Positions 13,994 to 27,961 of a stretch of DNA of 64,000 nucleotides are shown piece by piece (the stretch's first letter is position 1; every line of letters starts with the position of its first letter). The DNA is from Baylisascaris procyonis (lineage: Eukaryota; Nematoda; Chromadorea; Rhabditida; Ascarididae). A program made the translations under genes and the position numbers. A model generated the notes under the pieces. That model did not search any database. It was not told where the DNA came from and was given only the letters and a program-made list of their open reading frames with translations. The stretch covers positions 5,194,501-5,258,500 of the forward strand of contig JAZARR010000197.1 in NCBI GenBank assembly GCA_037389465.1, read 5' to 3'.

Positions 13994-14035
13994 AAAAAGT
14001 ACATATTGTTGGCAAGCCAACAATATGTACTTTTT
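13994..14035. repeat. perfect 20-bp inverted repeat with a 2-base loop
   Basis: Left arm 13994-14013 begins AAAAAGTACATATTGTTGGC. Right arm 14016-14035 is its exact reverse complement, and only two A residues lie between them. Nothing around it identifies a gene or terminal inverted repeat. Confidence 0.95.
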
Positions 14036-14293
14036 AGAGTTTCTAATTGCGCATAGGAATTTTTGAGTGGCATTAAGAGAGGCGATAAATGAAATTTTCA
14101 CATTTCAAGTTTCATATTTTATTGCTGAATGATTTCTTGATTGACGCAGAAGGGAATTTGTGAAAGAAAAGTGACGATATGTGCCAAAAAAATAAAAAAA
14201 AAAAATTTGACATTGTGGTGCTAACGCATGAGTTGATGCATCGATAAACATATTGCACGTATTGCTTTCATTCGTTATTAATGGCACTACTTA

Positions 14294-14690
14294 TTGCATG
14301 TAATTTATCTTTGTTTTATTTTCACTGATATTATTTATTTTTATTACTTATTATTATTTATTGTTGTTATTATTATTATCATTATCATTATTATTATTAT
14401 TATTGTTGTTTTTTTGTTTTTATTTTTATTTTTATTTATTTTTATTTTCATTTTTGTTTATTTCTATTTTCATTTTTATTTATTTTTATATTTATATTTG
14501 TGTTTTTATTTATTTTTATTTTTATTATTATTGTTTTTATTTTGTTGTTATTATTATTGATATCATTGATATTGATATTAATATTATTGATGCTGTTATT
14601 ATAATTATTACTGTTACTGTTATCATTATTATTGTTATTACCATTATTATTACTGCTTCTATTGTTATTATAGATGAAAGAGGTGTTTAG
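14294..14690. repeat. T-rich low-complexity block with ATT/ATC/GTT trinucleotides
   Basis: Almost 400 bases in which the plus strand is nearly free of long purine runs. It begins as ATT and ATC triplets, passes through TTTTTATT units, and ends in mixed ATT/GTT/ATC triplets. Two long open frames of hydrophobic residues across it are composition artefacts. Confidence 0.85.
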
Positions 14691-15606
14691 TCTTTTAAAA
14701 AAAAGGGAGTAAATTTTTTACGGCGAAATTCTTTGAATATTTCATCGTTGATAAATGAAATTTAAAAAAAAAACCGATACTGATATATTTGTTTTCAATG
14801 AATATTCGCTTTGAAAGTTTTTTTTCTCACTATGTGAAATATTTCATTAGTGATAAAAGAGTGCGAAAAAAAAACGAAATCGACTAAGCATAAAGTTCCA
14901 TTTTTATGTTCACTAAAACTGGTATTCTCATCTTCCAACTTGTCTTTTTTTTCAACCGACTTTCCCACATATATCGGTCATATGTTTTTTTTCTCGAAAA
15001 AATTCTAGACACTAATATACAATCAATTTAATCCCATCGTCTATTGGAGTCGAAATTAACGTCGTTCTCGATCACGACGAGATCCGATTTAACTCCGATC
15101 CAATCTTTTATCACAAAAAACAAAATTTCCCTTTTTATAATATCCTCTCTAATAAGAGATAAATACGAATTTTATTTATAAAAAAAAATGCGATAAAGGA
15201 ACTCATTATACAAAAATTTTATAATAAAACCAATAAAAATATCAATAATTAAGTTGCACATAGAATTGTTAATGCAATGGTGCTGTTATCCCCTTAGAAA
15301 CGTGTGTATTGACAATACGCGTGAATGCACACCAAAAGGCGAACAAACAATTCAAAGCGTGTGAGCGAGACACTGAATTAGGATTTGGTATATACACCAC
15401 TTCGCTTGGAAGCATGTGAAATTTGAGTATACACCATATGCAACTTGTGGGTAACGAACGGGAGCTTTCGAAGGGATATTGTTACATGTCTACGGTAACA
15501 GCAATTATGCTGTTTAAATATACAAAGGATCTAGTGCATTTGCAAAGTTTGCTTAAATTCATTATATACCTGAATATATATATAAACATACTTTCATATA
15601 ATCGGT

Positions 15607-15608
<2 letters not shown>

Positions 15609-15682
<74 letters not shown>
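15609..15682. repeat. (AT)n microsatellite
   Basis: About 74 bases of pure AT dinucleotide. Confidence 0.98.
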
Positions 15683-15685
<3 letters not shown>

Positions 15686-16762
15686 AGTAGACGTACAACA
15701 ATAAACTATAATACAATCTTGAAAGAAGTAGATTTCTGAAAAAAAAAAGCGTGCAAATGCACTTAGTTTTTCTGTTAGTGATTAATAACGCACAGCTGTT
15801 GTATGATTTTCTTCAAAGATGAGCCCACACATTGACAATCTAAAAAAAATCTATCGGCAATTTAACAACTAATCATATCAATATAATTATATTTAATTAA
15901 ATTATGAACAATTTAATGATTACATTAAGAAAGCTCATCATTAATATTTATTATATTCATTATCAATTCTTTTTTTTTTGAATCTGAAATCTGTTCTCAT
16001 TTTGCTAATTTTCTATTATGCCGATGTCCTTTGATGTAATATAAATAAACGGAAAATGGAGAAATAAAGGAAAGATGGGAGCTTCGAGTAATTTTTATGG
16101 AAAACAGTGGAAATGCTGTATTTCTATTCAATGAGAATCCCTCTTAAATAGACATATTCGTTCAGTCAAAAAAATATCCCTTTAAAACGTCGTATATATA
16201 AACAGCAAATATCTGTTGTTTAAATTGACTAAATACAGTATACAAGTTGAAGAAATACAGTATAAACAATAATCTACTTATCCCACTAGTTCTATTGTTT
16301 CGTTAATATGTTCGATTTTTTCGCGTCCTAAAGGGTTTTTTTTTTAAATCTTTCTAATAGCGATAAAAAAAGTTTTAAAAAAAGAGATGAAATGAATAAA
16401 GAAGAATAGAAGCGAAAGGATAGCAAAGTAGAAATGGTGTGCTTGTTGAGGAGATGCGATCACTCGTCACCGATGAGAGCCTAGCGGAAGCAGAAAAATA
16501 AACGAGCATCACACTGAAGTGAGCCTAGCCAACTGCATCGTTCCTCACCCGCCCTCATATAAGAAACAATTATATATCCCACTGCAATGATACCCACCAA
16601 TGCCATACAATTTCAATGTGGTTTTCTTTTCTCTTTTATTTTGTTACTTTCGATATTATAGTTCACATTAAAAACAGCTACTGAACTTCTGTGCACTCAT
16701 TGTTGAATTTGAGGAAAAAATGTTAGCGTAATTGCTAGGTACGGGATAAGAAAGGTGACTGT

Positions 16763-16814
16763 GGGGGGTTCGGAGGGGAATTAGGTGGGAGTTGAGGGGG
16801 AGGGAGAAGGAGGG
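16763..16814 (+). other. guanine-run tract, G-quadruplex type
   Basis: Six runs of three to six G on the plus strand within about 50 bases, separated by short A/T-containing loops, in otherwise AT-rich DNA. The pattern fits the G3+N1-7 quadruplex rule in its 3' half. Formation in the cell is inference. Confidence 0.6.
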
Positions 16815-17808
16815 TAGGAATTAGCTGATACAATAGCGCAGTCGTTGCAGGCGATGTTCACAGTGGAAATTTTATTTATTTACTTATTTTTTTTGAAAAA
16901 CAAGCTGTTTAAAAAAATAGTAGGCATGAAATTTGAAAGAAGAAAACAAAATAGCGAATGAAATTTGCATATCGTAATGGAATTTACACATTGCAAATGA
17001 AACACCTTGTAAAAATCTCTTTAATAAGTAATATCGATGAATTTCGAATATTTTTCCCAAACGAATCGCTTTTAGAGAAAAAAAAAGACATTATTTGGGA
17101 GCTATGAGAATATGAAAAATATATAATCTTTTTATTTAGGTCAATTGTTATCGAGTTAAAGAACACTTCAAAAATTACTCAATTAATAAATACAATATTC
17201 TGCAGCCACGTCTTTTTGAACTGTTGCGAATGCTTTACAGTATACTACAGTACTGTGGATCAACTACTTGAAGAAGCTAGAGTATGTCGATTTCATTGCT
17301 CTCTTTATTTCAAATATTTATGTGTGGTTCGAGTATGGAATAGTATAAGCTGGTATATTCAATAAAAAGCACTTAGAGTTGTTGGTAAAGATCCATAAAA
17401 GGCAAGAGAACAGTCGGTGGGAAATAAATGGCATAGAAAGTGGGATATAAAGCCAGGAGAAAGGGGGGGGTTAAGTGCCAATGAGTGATCACATCGTTTG
17501 TAAGAAAAAAAAACATTTCCTCAAAAATGAACAAAAGATAGTGAAACAAATAGATGCATAGAATACAAACAGGTGAACAGTTGGCGAATAGTTTTGTGGA
17601 GGGTTTTTTAAACATTTTTTTTTTTTGCTTTTGATAACCATCGTTGGTAATTCGACGATGCTAAACTATTGCTTCAACAATTTACAACAAAAAAACATTG
17701 CAGATTATCGATAGCAGAACTTAAACTTAAGATTCTTTCAGATATCTTCACTACAAATGTTAGATGTTTTTTTTTGTGGTTTTGAATATTTTCCACTTCC
17801 TAGCATTG

Positions 17809-17843
17809 AAATAAATAAATAAATAGGGAAATAAATAAATATG

Positions 17844-17882
<39 letters not shown>

Positions 17883-17883
17883 A
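17809..17883. repeat. (ATAA)n microsatellite
   Basis: Interrupted array of ATAA units, with breaks at ATAGGGAA and ATGTAA. Confidence 0.95.
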
Positions 17884-19205
17884 AATTTTCCAAGCTAAAA
17901 TGTCAAAGATTAATGATATTGTATTTGCGCAAGATTTCATTTCTTCAAAAAAAAAATAAAAAATAAATCGCAGAACACCGATTTATTAGGGCAATTGTAT
18001 AAATATTTTTTGAAATTAGCTCAAGTATTCTTCGAGAGGAATGCTCTAAATTTTTGACTTCGAAATTATTGAGCAAAATGGTTTTAGAAAGAAGATATTT
18101 GGCTTGAGCTGTGTTGACGTAGCCGATAGATTTTTATGTTAAAATGTACCGTGAAAAATTTTTCACAAGTCTTACAAAAAAAAATTTTTTTTCAGAATTA
18201 ATTGCCACCGATGTTTTCTAAATTTTTCTAAAAAAAAGGAATTTTTTGAGACAAAGAAAAAATTTTTATTCCTTCAAATGTTTTCAAATTGAAGTAGGGT
18301 ATATCTCTTACATAAAGTGTTTCATTTATGAACCCTATATCTATTGCAACTGTTGCATTTTATGGGCTCGCAAATTATGGTCATCATTCAATTTACTGTA
18401 AACTTTTCGTGGATTGTATTGCGCATTCAGATTTATGAGATTAGGTGAGTTTTTGGGAGCATTACGATTCACTCATCTATCTTCCTGTTCACTATCCAAT
18501 TTGATGCTTTTTTTTGCGTTCGTAAAATCCATTGATACCTCTTATCACAAAAACGACAAAAGAACTTTGTTGGATAGAGAACGCATACCGAAGGATAAAC
18601 TAAGTAGTAATTAGTAATAATAATAAGTGATAATTGAAGATGGGAGGCAATTCGAATATTAGAATATTCAAAGTATGCCGATTCTTTATGATGCTGTCTC
18701 ACCTTTCTGAAAATAGAACCCTTGTTGTGATAGAGATACAATGTTTAATGATGGTTAATCAAATCAGATTAGCTATCGCTATCAGTAGATAGAAATGATA
18801 GTGATAACCTATCACAATCAAGCGATAAAGATCTCTAACTTTGATAAGTCTCTAACTATCCGTTGATAAGAATCGCTAAGTGAGGTGAATGTTTTTTTCT
18901 TGACTATTTAAATGCGTTCCTATGAGAATGAGAGATGATTTTTATTATTTTTTTTTACAAAGAGAAATTAACCGTTTTTTTCCAAAAAAAATTTTTTTTC
19001 ATTTTTTCGATTATTTTTCACTCGTGAAATAAGTATTCCATTTATGGATAATAGCGCTTATTTAAAATTCAATAAATTTTATTCTCTTTCCAAGTAATTT
19101 TTACATGATGACAATAAAAGAATAATATTTTACAATCGAAAAGCTAATAGTGAATCAACTATTTAATCAAATTAAAAAACAAGTAACTAATGTCTTATTT
19201 GCTAT

Positions 19206-19300
19206 GAATTTTACAAAAATTTGCATAAATGAATTTTACAAAAATTTGCATAAATGAATTTTACAAAAATTTGCATAAATGAATCTTACAATAATTTCCA
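19206..19300. repeat. tandem repeat, 25-bp period, three copies plus a decayed fourth
   Basis: Three successive copies of GAATTTTACAAAAATTTGCA followed by TAAAT, then a fourth starting GAATCTTACAATAATTT. No known function. Confidence 0.93.
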
Positions 19301-22300
19301 TATAGACTCATTTACATAAAATGAATTAGAAATCATATGAGGTTTTTCACTATTATTTTTGTATCGCATTCAATAATTTAGAAAAATTTGTGAATTTTAG
19401 ATTCATCGAGTGAAATACGCTATAAAAACATAAATGCATAAAAACAATTTGTGACTGAACTATTTGGATTCGTTTTAATTTGTATTCACTGCTTCGCTTT
19501 ATAGCCGAATAAAAAACCGACCAAATTTTAATTGAATAGAACGGTTTCTTTCTTTTTTCTCATAAAGAACGGTTAGTTCCCATAAAGAGGCATATAGATA
19601 ATTAAATTGCTAACTGAATATATGATGAAATAAATGAATACTTATTAAATATGCAAATAAATAACATATAAATGCATATGCAAATAAAATTAGAATAAAA
19701 TATATGAATGCGAAAATTGAATTGAAATAAAATAAGAAATAATTTGAAGTATTAAATAAAATTAAATAAAAAAATAACCTTATTAAATATTTAAGAGTAA
19801 AGAGTAGCTTATAGAATGAAGTTGACGTATTGATAGGGAAACGAATAATACGCGTTCGTATGGTGAGATATGAGATGCGATGTGCAACGAAGCCGTCGAA
19901 ATTCGATCTTGTTGACCGGCAATATTCGATAGCTTTGCGGATAGTCACTTTTGCATATGCCGCTATTTTCTTTTGCTCTATAGCGCAAAAGTTGATTTCT
20001 TGCTTATTTTAAACGTTCGAGATTTATATTGACGAGGGACTAATGAATAAATGGGTTTTAATATTTTCCACACATATGATTTGATTACTTTTATTTATTT
20101 TAAACTTTTTTTTGAGAACTTCTTTTTTCGACGAATATTCATTTATTTGTCGAACGAATGTGTTGGATTAAGCCGTAGAATCAATGTGAAATTTTCGTTT
20201 CAGATTTTAAACTTAATTTTCATCAAAGAAAGAGGCTAGATTTCTTAAAATAGTTTTTTTTTTAAGATTCGATTTCTTTTTGAAGTTATTTAACAAGGTA
20301 TATTTATAATTTTAATTCTATCTCATAATTAACAAGCATAATATGTTTATAGTTCATTAATCAACAACCTATATGAATGAACCTGAGGTGATCATTAATT
20401 CATAAAGCAGTTTTAAGTTCTTTTTGAATATATTTATATCTCTTTCCAATGCTTTCACCACCCCCCTTCCCCCTTCCCTTGTCCACTCTCGATATATACT
20501 GTCAGATAGAGGGATATAGAGATGTGATTAGCACTATGCTATCGTTGTTACAAACAATCATTGAGTAATGTAAAAAAAAAGCAGTCAAAATGGTAGGAAA
20601 AAGGTGAAAGGCGATGACGATTCATCAAACGGCGAATAATTACTTGCAATAGCAATCCGTGTTATAGATTCGTTTATTCAATAATTGGCCAATTATTTAT
20701 GACAGATATTTGTCACAAATCAGAAATGATTTATAAAAGACGAAACAATTGATTGCACTTTGATTTGATGTGCAAAAATGTCTTACACCTTTCACTCATT
20801 TACCTTTTCTTTTTATCGTTTTCTTTTGCATCCATATTCCATCTTTTGTCGTCCATTATGAATGAGTGTGTGTCGTCTGATTATCTCAATTAAACCCACT
20901 AGATGTGATGGAGGGGTGTGGGGAAGAGGAGAGAAGTGAAAGGAACGAGGGACTAGGCAAAACAATTGTGCTAATAGAAGGCACTTCTTAAAAAGGGATT
21001 CTAACATGAGAGCGTTTTTTCGTGTCGCGTGCTTTCTTGCGTTAATTTTTTTTGCATCATCCTTGAAAATAGCAATAAGATGGGAAGTGGCATAGAAATA
21101 TATGAGGCAAATTATCTAATGTAATTAGATGAAATTATTTAAAATATTTTATAGAATAAAATATATTAGAAATAATCGCTTAAAAACCAAATAATTTTAC
21201 TTTATGATCTACTCTAGTATCTTTTTTCTCCATAGTAATACTGTTTTATAGTATTCCGTTATATAGAAACCGGAAATGATTTTTATAATGTTTGAAAAAA
21301 AAGAAGAAAATTAAATATCAATCTTCGAATAATAGAGAGATAACAAAATGTAACTGAAAGATGAAAAGAAGTGCAAAAGTTAGAAGTGAAGCACACATTA
21401 TTGACATAAGGTCGATGCTCTTTAATCTACAATTAAGCAAAGAAATATGACAGTTGTGTAGGCAAAAAAGCTGCTTTCAATGAATAGAAATTTCTTTGTA
21501 GTGTACATTTAAAGGTAAAAGATCAAATAATTTAAGAGATAAATAAATAAATGCTGGTACTAAGACTAATAATAATAGTAACAATAGTAACAATAATATT
21601 AATAATAAAATTAGTAATAATAATAATAGTAAAATAATAGTAATAACAAAGTTTGAAGCGGAAACTGAGCTCGAAGGGTTCAAATTTGAGATATAGCTAT
21701 ATAGGTGTTTCTTATTTTTGAGCAAGAATAAAAGGTAAAGACCAATGCATCTAGACTAGCAGCTATACACTCTATAACTCTAGAACTAATTCGTACCTAT
21801 AGTATAGCAGTGAGATAGAAATATTGATATCCGGATTTTATGCTGATTGTAATAATAAAAAGGATGAAGGCTCAAATTGAAGTTATTTTTAAATGCGAGT
21901 AACATCGAGCTATTCGAATATAGATGAAACGATGCTGATTTAGTAATTAAAGTGACGCATTTAGTGTTGAAGTGTTACACAATAGAGAGTGAGGAAAATT
22001 TTCATGGATTAGCCCAAATCTTTGAGTGCTTTGAATTTGGGTGTCAATTTAGCGTCAAAATGGCGGGGGCGTCATTTTATCGATATCCTTAGATAATAAC
22101 GTAAAAAAGAGAGAGTAAAAAAGACAGCCCGGATGGGTATAGTGCATCTATAAGGATATCGAATGCGATACGAGTTCATAATAAAGTTGTTTGTGAGCTG
22201 CAGCCTCATCCCAATGGAGAGTTGCTTTTTAGTGCATTCAGGCTATAATTGTTCAATTTGTGTTTGTGTCATTTCCATTCTATATTGAACTGAGTGAATT

Positions 22301-23510
22301 ATTTCTCTTCCACAACTATATGTCTTATTGATATATTATTAGTAGGTATTTAATCGATATCAATATATGAGATTAACGGAAAGAAGAAATGACAAATCTA
22401 CAAGGAGGAAAATAGCAAAAAAAAAACTTATTTATTTATTTTTTGTTCCTTTTGAATTTATTTTAAAAAAGAATTTAAAGAATTCTTTTCCATCCTATTT
22501 GCTCACATCATTAAGCGTAAAACTAAGTCGATCTTCACTTCACAATTAAAGTTTGAATGTGAATTATAAAAGAAACCGATTTGCATCAAAAAATGCTTCT
22601 TATCTATGCAATAACATTCACTTCATTATGCTTTTTTTATAAACTCATAAAGTATTGTTTTTCTTTTTGAGAAAAAAAAAATTAATAAAGATCGTTATGC
22701 GATTCAGTGCTTTCATTTGTTACAAAGGGAAATTAGAGAGAAATAGTGAGGGATTGCAAGAAGAGAGAAGGGGAAGGACGGATTGTTGAGGGGAACAGAG
22801 CATAAAAGCGCTTGGTTCGGACGAAGGAGAGCGGCATCATGTGAGGCAGAAAATGTTTCCTTTCTCATCGCGAGGATATAAACGAAACAGAGAAGGCAGC
22901 GAAGGGGTCATCCCTGTTACGCTGTCATCTGTGGTATAGTTCAGGATAATGGTTTATGGGACATATTATTAGCCCACCTTGACTTCCGCCAGAAATTATT
23001 TTTTAATTCATTAATTTCAATTCCAATATCAAATTCAATTCCATTGTGTCCATTTCATTTGCCCGTTATAGCATTTGATGTTTATATAAAAAGCAGATGG
23101 ATTAGCTGATGTGCTTACTTGATTTAGAATATATTCGTTGAAATCTTTTGTCTTAGTAAGCGCTAGAAAGTAAAAACTAAATAAATGCATTTTTTAAATG
23201 ATGGAATATATTGAGCTATAGTATGACATCTTGTTCTGAATAGAAATAATTACATGTAGTATTGTTTAATCGATATTTGGGAATGATTATGAGTAATAGC
23301 TGATCTCAGAAAAAAAACTTGGGAAAGATCGAGTATGTAGTGGAATCGGTGGGTGGACGTCATTTCAATATGCCCTCAGGGGATGGGAAGAGGAAGAGGG
23401 ATTGCGGGGATGCATTTTTTTGTGCATTTGACAAAATTTGCTTCTTCGAATAGAATTATCGAGTGAAAATTTTCATAATCACCATTACTGTTGATTTTTT
23501 CGCTTTCATT

Positions 23511-23539
23511 CCCCCTCCCCTTCTCCTTCCCGCTTCCCC
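23511..23539 (-). other. cytosine-run tract (quadruplex type on the minus strand)
   Basis: Runs of 5, 4, 3 and 4 C on the plus strand separated by T, a CT-rich loop and GCTT. Confidence 0.5.
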
Positions 23540-26500
23540 TCAAAAAAAAAAATATTTTATTACATTCTTTAGATAATTTTTTTCTATAGAATTAATTTAT
23601 GTTTGTACTAAATTAGTGAAAAAGAGCGACTTATGTGTGCAATGGATCGTAGCCATGGCGTCAAACGTTGTTTGATTAATTGCTTTGCTCACTTCAAGCG
23701 ATATTATTTTCTGCGATCGTTTTTTTTTTGATGCCATCTATGAGCAAAACTTTTTTTTAAAACAATTTTTTCGGCTCAATGCATATAAGTGTATACGTTT
23801 AGAAGTCGAATCAATTTTGTTGCCATTTTCGAGAAAGCAACTAAGCATTAAAAATCATAACGAATACGAAGGGATCGTTGCTAATCAAGTGGAAATTTTG
23901 AAATACCTCTAAAAGACCGACAAGAAACCTAATCTAGAGGGGGAGAAGGTTTATATCCCTTTTTTTTATTCGCGTAGTAAAAGGTACCGTTCATATTCGA
24001 TCTTGTGAAATTATTTAAATAGTTTTGATAATATCTGATATATGAAGCTTCTCTAAACATTCATCGAGTCGTCATATGCGAAGAATTTCTGAGTGTTCAA
24101 AATTCTTCAGCATTTTCGCTTTTTTTTTGATAATGCATATACACGTTAGATTTTTGCATATCACAATTTACTAGCCATTATCTACGTCTATATATTAAGG
24201 ATATTGTTGTAGATCCAAATCAGGTCCGTTATAAGTCTTGGAATCGTCAAAAAACAGTGAATTTTTTGAATAAAATTTAATAAATTCGATGAGCGCTAAT
24301 TTAGGAATTGCAAAAATAGAGTTATTTTTATTTTGCAATGCACTATCCTGAAATTATAATCTTCTCGTCAAAATTCCGGCATTAATGAGTTATTTGTTTG
24401 ATATAAGAGATATACCACAAAGTCTACAGCGACTCATAGATAACATATGCCTAAATGAGACTATAAGTAAAACGAAATAGATGGGAAGAGGATCACTAAA
24501 ACGTCGTGATGTTATAAGTGAGGAGGGCTTAACTTCAATTTATGTTTCTCTATTTTAACGTTAGAATTATTGCCGACTATAAGAAATGGCATTGATAGTG
24601 ACTTGAACATCTATCTGCGGTTGTCTTATTCACATCGAAGAAAAAAGACAGAGAAATCGTTTTTGAAAAAAATTGAGCAAAAAAAAAATTCATCGATGGA
24701 ATATTTGTTTATTAATTTGCATTAATTTTTCTTTAGAAATAAATTTGTGAAGTGCGAATCAATTTGGAAATTCTTTGAGAAGTTTGAAATGCTTACTATA
24801 AACGGATTTAAAATTTAGGTGATCAATAAAGTGAAAAAAAAGACGAGTTCGAAAGATGTGTTATATCTAAAATTCTATTAGAAAAGATCAATTTTTAAAT
24901 AATTTATTTTTGAATAAGCAATCAAATAGTTATAAACGTTAAGCTTCGTGAATACTAAATATAAACTAAACGCATAATCTCGTTTTATTTTTGCATAATC
25001 ATTTGATGGAATTGAAAAGTTTTTATTGATATTTTTGATCTTTGAGCACTTATATACTTCTTAGAGATATCGGATGGGATTATTTCAACTGAATTACTAT
25101 TTAAAAAACCTGAAATAAGTCACCGGAGTTATATGCATGCGGGAAAGGGGCGGCATCTTATAACAGCTTTTAAAATATAGACGATCTTTTTTAGTCGGGG
25201 ATCTTGCTGAGATGAGAGTGTTATCGGTTGGTTGGAAAGGCTTTATTCTTCCTCCTCCCCCACCGCCCTCTCTCCTCATTCCCTATCTTGTCCTTTGCTT
25301 GCCTTCTATGCTGAGCCTACTTGATTTTAGGTTGCAATTTTTGCTAATAAAAACAACTCACAATCATAAATCGATTGTCGTAAAATTGCCTATGTTTTAT
25401 GGCGACTCAGATAAAATAGACTGCGAGGTGGAAATAACTTTCCATTGTTCGACTATTGTTTACTTTAAAAGATTTTAAAATACACTTATAAAATAACTTT
25501 CTATAAAAATTTTAGAATACACTTATAAAGTAACTTCTTATGATATAAAAATTTTATATGAGAAGATTAGTTATTGATAACGAAAAAAAAAATTTCCTTC
25601 TAAGCAAGAAAAGCAAATATGCATTGCGTTTATTTTGATAAGATTGTTAAAAGATAAATCGTTATGAAATTTGAAAAGCAAAAAAAAAACAATTTAAAAT
25701 TTTTTGAATTATTGTGCTCAAATATTTTAATTTTCATCATTTCATTAAAATTTGTTTACGGTTTATGATAACGAATTAGCATCATAGCGTTTATTAGGAA
25801 ATCGATCAAACAAATCGTCATGGTTGGTTTTTTTTTTTTTTTTTGATGATTCGATAGTTTTGAGCTTATTTCGATATTTTAATAAATATTTTTCAGTATG
25901 ACATTAAACGATTTAACATGCGTTTTTTTTTAAATTTCCTATAATATTCGATTCATTTTCCTCTTTTGGTTTCATTCATCGATGTAATTATGAGAAATGA
26001 TTGAAGTAAATTTCAAACCTTTTTTAAAGGGAACAAAGTTTTAAATTTAAAATGTTTAAATTTAAATTTAAGTAAATTTTAAAGGGTTTAAAGAGTTCTA
26101 TGCGTCTTCCGATGTATGGTTTGATGAAATATTGGCACAAAAAAAGCAATATGCTTGAGTGTATTTAGAAATATTCCCAATTGAATGGGATGATGACCAT
26201 TTGAAGATTTCAATGCAGTACTTACCGGAAACTGTCATATGAAATATGCATAGGGGCGAATACGGGAAGGGAAGGGGAATGAGGAATGAAATTAGAAAGA
26301 TTAATAAACAGAAGCTTTTCGAGGATATACTCATATCCTTCACGTCCTGTTCAACATACTACTAATGAGTGACAAAAAGTGGAATGAGTAAGTATGTAAT
26401 CATTAGGAGGATGGGTTGGGGTGAGGAAAGAGGTGCATTATGATTCATTTTTCAATTTCAAAGCAAAAGAGTTGTCGATGATACGAGATTAGAGCTAGTG

Positions 26501-26990
26501 GACGAATGTGGTTTAGGATCCAATTCTGTCAATTGAATCAATCCAATACGTCAATGTTATCGTTGAATTCCACGTGGCATGCTAGCCATATACAGAAATT
26601 ATTGAATTTCTGTAAGAATAAAATAGAATAGATGAGCAGCTGAGACGCAAAAAAATAGCTATTTTATTTTAGAGCGCTATAGATCAAACAACGAATAGAG
26701 AGAGACATGAAGTTGCGATTTAAATAAAAAAATACATATTAATATTCATGTATTTTATGCAAATATTATACAAACATAATGCGCTTTACTAAAAAAAAAG
26801 AGCCGAAAAAAACCTAAAAGTGGTGTTGTTTAAACGGAATGAATCACGCAAATGGTTTAAAATTTGAGTGATTTTTATACGATCAATGATAGTCTATGTG
26901 TCATACGCATATAAAAATGCTCAATAGAAATTTTTTTTCTGACTGAACACCTATAAAACTTTTTACTTATGATTTGTCAACACAGATCAG

Positions 26991-26998
26991 TATAAAAG
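26991..26998 (+). promoter_or_regulatory. TATA box of the lysozyme gene
   Basis: TATAAAAG lies 61 bases upstream of the lysozyme ATG (27052), so transcription probably starts near 27020-27030 and the 5' leader is short. This assumes the 8-base first exon is right; the TATA box is itself one argument for that exon. Confidence 0.7.
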
Positions 26999-27051
26999 GG
27001 ACTTACCAATGCGGAAATTTCATTCTACCTTCTATCTTTCGTTGTGCAATA

Positions 27052-27883
27052 ATGAGGCTGTAAGTTATCGTTTATTATAGTATTTTCTCTTATATTTTAT
27101 TATTTAAAAGTTATTAATGTTTCTAAATTTTTGTATTTTTGCAAAAATTTTTCAATTTTCTTTCAAATTTTATCGTAATTTTGTTCATTCATCTATCAGA
27201 TGTTAAATTACCTCTCAAAATATGAAGTCGATAGGAGATTTTATATAGAGATTAGATAGCCTAATCGAAGCATCATATTCTGGCTGTGAGATTTCATACT
27301 ATTAAAGGTTGGGAGAGGAGGGGGAGGAAAAGGGTGGAAGGGAAATATGTAAAAGAAGCTTTACAGAGTATTTTACGAAGTGTGTATGCGCAGTCTAAAG
27401 TGTAGATAAAACTTCATTTCGGTTCGTTTAACTTGCAGCTCTCAAGAGAGAATTATTAGCCACTAAATATGTTGCACTTCTTATTCCCTAGATAGAACAA
27501 AATGCCCACAAATGCATCAAACCTTTCATTTTTTTTCCATCAGTAAAACTTAGAAAAATAAGAGAATATACGCAGAGATATTTGTGCATTATTTGAAATT
27601 GAAATCTCATGCGAACTTTTTTCTTTCTCTCTTTCTGTCTTTTTTCGTGGATAATTTTTACGAAAAAAAAAATGAAAAATTTTACACTAAATGAATTGTT
27701 ACAAATATAATTGAAATTTTTCTTTCGAAAATTTACACATAGAGGCGGCCGACTATTGATGTTAAAGCTCATTAGTCAGCCGCAATTTTTTTTCCACACT
27801 TTCTATCATTCATTCACTATTCTTTTGATCAACAACGGAGCAATACTTTAAAATACTGCTTTTAAAGAATCGCCATATGATTC

Positions 27884-27961
<78 letters not shown>

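Noticed and set aside
14294..14690. Two long hydrophobic open frames
   Set aside because: Produced entirely by ATT/TTTAT low-complexity DNA.
20813..21007. Minus-strand frame with a leader-like start and a GTGGGT donor, considered for the same role
   Set aside because: The donor leaves phase 0, not the two bases needed, and the residues after the leader look random.
26098..26343. Minus-strand frame with a hydrophobic start and a perfect GTAAGT donor at 26226, considered as the signal exon of the LRR gene
   Set aside because: Its end phase (one base over) does not fit the two bases required by the LRRNT exon, and it lies 19 kb away.
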